Assembly: GCF_965139615.1 (NCBI RefSeq)
Contig: NZ_CBCSIQ010000008.1
Span: 1 to 64,000, forward strand
From: Kerstersia similis
GTDB taxonomy: Bacteria > Pseudomonadota > Gammaproteobacteria > Burkholderiales > Burkholderiaceae_B
DNA: 64,000 nucleotides
Direction: 5' to 3'
Shown piece by piece: positions 62,346-64,000 of the stretch. A program made the position numbers and the translations under genes. Each line of letters starts with the position of its first letter. The first letter of the stretch is position 1. The notes under the pieces were generated by a model that searched no databases, was not told where the DNA came from, and saw only the letters and a program-made list of their open reading frames with translations.

Positions 62346-62369
62346 GACGGTTCTCCTGGGCGCGGGTTT

Positions 62370-63605
62370 TCAAAGCACGCCTTGCTGGCGCAGACTGTCA
62401 TAACGCGCTTGCGTCAGTCCCAGCCAGTCGAGGTAAACCGACGGGTTGTGCTGGGCGATGGTCGGCGCGCTGGCGCCATGCTCGCGAGTGCCTCCGGACA
62501 GCTTGATGGGGTTGCCAAAGACCGAAAAGGTCGCATTCTGGTAATTCACAGGAACCAGCATGTCGCGCGCAAGCAGATGCGGATCCGCGACCACTTCGTC
62601 GATTCCCTTGATGGGGGTCAGGGGAAAGCGGTCGCCCGCCATGGCTTCCAGCTCGGCCTTGGTGTGGCGGCCGCACCAGCGTCGCACGGCGGGATCAACC
62701 TTGCGCTCGTAGATGTCCTGCTGGAAGCGCTGCGCCATGGTGGCGACTTCCGGATCCTGTTCCAGTTCGGTGTCGCCAAAGGTGCGGCAGGCTTCCTGCC
62801 AGAACTTATCGGTATAGGCGCCGAAAAAGACATAGCCGTCCTTGCAGCGGTAGCGCCCGTAAGGTTTGACGAACGGGTGGCCATTGCCGGCGGGTAGCGT
62901 GACCTTGCCGGTTTCGGTGTAGGTAACGACAGCATTTTCCGTGAGCGCCACGATGGAGTCCTGTTGCGAGACATCCACCATCTGGCCTTGGCCGCTTTGT
63001 TCGGCCTGGCGCAGCGCCGCCAGGATGCCGATGGCTGCGAACATGCCGGCGGAGAGGTCGCCAAGCACGGTGCCGACGCGCATGGGCTCTTCTTCCAGGC
63101 CGTTCATCGACCACAGGCCGCCTGCCGCTTGTGCGGTGCTGTCATAGGCCGGCCGGCGGCTGTTCGGGCCGGTTTGGCCGAAGCCGCTGATGGCGGCATA
63201 AACGATGGCAGGGTTGCGGGCTTTCAGTACCTCATAACCCAGCCCCAGACGTTCCATGGTGCCGGGTCGGAAATTCTCGATCACGACATGGGCCTGGGCC
63301 ACCATATCGAGAAACAGCGCCTTGCCTTCGGGGTGTTTGAGGTCCAGGCTGACAGCCAGCTTGTTGCGGTTGTACTGGGCAAAAAAACCGCTGGCGGCAG
63401 TATCGGCGTGCTCGCGGAAGGGCGGGAATTCGCGCGTCAGGTCGGGGTCCTTGGGATGCTCGATCTTGATGGCGGTGGCACCCATGTCCGCCAGGATCAT
63501 GGCGCAGTAGGGTCCGGCCACGACGCGGGTCAGATCCAGGATGATGATGCCGCCCAGGGCGCCTGGCTGCGGGGCGCTGGAAGGAAGGGGAAGTGGGGTC
63601 TGCAT
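62370..63605 (-). CDS. CaiB/BaiF family (class III) CoA transferase
   Basis: 411-residue CoA transferase. Motifs: ILDLTRVVAGPYCAMILADMGA at the N-terminus, IKIEHPKDPD, YNRNKLAVSLDLKHPEG, VVIENFRPGTMERLGLGYE and ISGFGQTGPNSRRPAYD. The catalytic Asp is expected near QGQMVDVSQQDSIVAL/AYDSTAQAAGG (by family position). The ATG at 63605 has GGAG nine bases upstream. Between a lyase and a hydratase it most likely moves CoA to a dicarboxylic acid, for example from succinyl-CoA. Confidence 0.9.
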   Translation of the reverse strand: MQTPLPLPSSAPQPGALGGIIILDLTRVVAGPYCAMILADMGATAIKIEHPKDPDLTREFPPFREHADTAASGFFAQYNRNKLAVSLDLKHPEGKALFLDMVAQAHVVIENFRPGTMERLGLGYEVLKARNPAIVYAAISGFGQTGPNSRRPAYDSTAQAAGGLWSMNGLEEEPMRVGTVLGDLSAGMFAAIGILAALRQAEQSGQGQMVDVSQQDSIVALTENAVVTYTETGKVTLPAGNGHPFVKPYGRYRCKDGYVFFGAYTDKFWQEACRTFGDTELEQDPEVATMAQRFQQDIYERKVDPAVRRWCGRHTKAELEAMAGDRFPLTPIKGIDEVVADPHLLARDMLVPVNYQNATFSVFGNPIKLSGGTREHGASAPTIAQHNPSVYLDWLGLTQARYDSLRQQGVL

Positions 63606-63716
63606 GATCGGTGTCTCCAATTTTTCTGTGTCAGCCAGGTTCTGGCGGGCACTATTGTCCTGTTAAATGCGCCGGCCCGGCCGGTCTGCCGCTCTTTCGG
63701 TGCTGCGGGGCGTCCT

Positions 63717-64000
63717 TCAGGGGCGTGTCGCGCAAGCGGCTCGCGCGGCCAGCCGGGCCCGGGCGACCCGGCTGGCGGTCTGGCGTTCAAGCACGGTGTC
63801 TATCCAGGCGCCAGCGTCGATCAGGCGCTCCAGGTCGATGCCGGTGGGCAGGCCCAGCCCCTCAAGCAGGTACACCAGGTCCTCCGTGGCCAGGTTGCCG
63901 CTGGCGCCGGGTGAATACGGGCAACCGCCCAGGCCGGAAACCGACGCATCGAAAATGGTGAGGCCAGCTTCCAGGGCGGCCAGCACATTCGCCACGGCCA
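63717..64000 (-). CDS. HMG-CoA lyase-type enzyme, C-terminal end (partial)
   Basis: Runs off the right edge on the minus strand, so only ~94 C-terminal residues are visible. They carry the hydroxymethylglutaryl-CoA lyase signature: ANVLAALEAGLTIFDASVSG followed by GLGGCPYSPGASGNLATEDLVYLLEGLG (in part), with the catalytic Cys in GGCPYSPGASGN. Such enzymes split 3-hydroxy-3-methylglutaryl-CoA, or related acids such as citramalyl-CoA, to acetyl-CoA and a keto acid. First visible gene of the catabolic operon. Confidence 0.88.
   Translation of the reverse strand, partial: AVANVLAALEAGLTIFDASVSGLGGCPYSPGASGNLATEDLVYLLEGLGLPTGIDLERLIDAGAWIDTVLERQTASRVARARLAARAACATRP

Overview
The window looks like a chromosomal segment of a high-GC betaproteobacterium of the family Alcaligenaceae (Bordetella/Achromobacter/Kerstersia/Alcaligenes relatives). 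This rests on the gene orders scpB-rluB, rimP-nusA-infB-rbfA-truB-typA, xseB-ispA-dxs, rpsF-priB-rpsR-rplI, sucCD and hemCDXY, on a ferric-enterobactin-type receptor, and on a 2-aminoethylphosphonate importer of the type found in these genera. I cannot fix the genus. Two undetermined bases (122 and 26481) indicate a draft assembly. I see no prophage, insertion sequence or CRISPR array.

Layout. 1-460: end of an rRNA operon (23S 3' end, 5S, terminator). 550-1284: two decayed gene remnants. 1397-4217: Fur-box-controlled FepA-type TonB receptor with an extra STN signalling domain. 4690-5380: two tRNA-Asn genes in a 159-bp duplication. 5463-9106: glutathione transferase, DUF2501 protein, an MFS transporter and a nitroreductase. 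9600-20659: housekeeping block (scpB, rluB, rimP-nusA-infB-rbfA-truB, typA) with a terminator-like hairpin directly before the rimP start codon. 20874-28577: ABC exporter, LOG-family protein and polA (divergent with overlapping start codons), htpX, EamA exporter.

28580-40936: phosphorus-related accessory region. It holds two tandem Tat-type phosphocholine-specific phospholipases C, a micro-lipoprotein, a lipoprotein phosphodiesterase with a LamG-like C-terminus, a LysR regulator and a divergent 2-aminoethylphosphonate ABC importer. The two transcription units of the phospholipase part begin with similar leader sequences that contain a hairpin. A Rieske oxygenase follows, convergent to the importer.

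42566-57079: mostly core genes: xseB-ispA-dxs, folE2, the rpsF operon, sucCD, a 38-residue membrane microprotein coupled to hemC, hemD-hemX-hemY, ppa. 57194-59409: an MFS exporter and a divergent TetR regulator separated by operator-like repeats. 59471-64000: a minus-strand catabolic operon running into the window edge: HMG-CoA-lyase-type enzyme, class III CoA transferase, two-subunit MaoC-type hydratase, a small membrane protein and a TctA-type permease. It reads as uptake, CoA activation, hydration and cleavage of a branched dicarboxylic acid.

The best candidates for something undescribed are the paired leaders of the phospholipase/phosphodiesterase locus, the TctA system with a two-helix partner in place of TctB, and the rimP attenuator-like leader.
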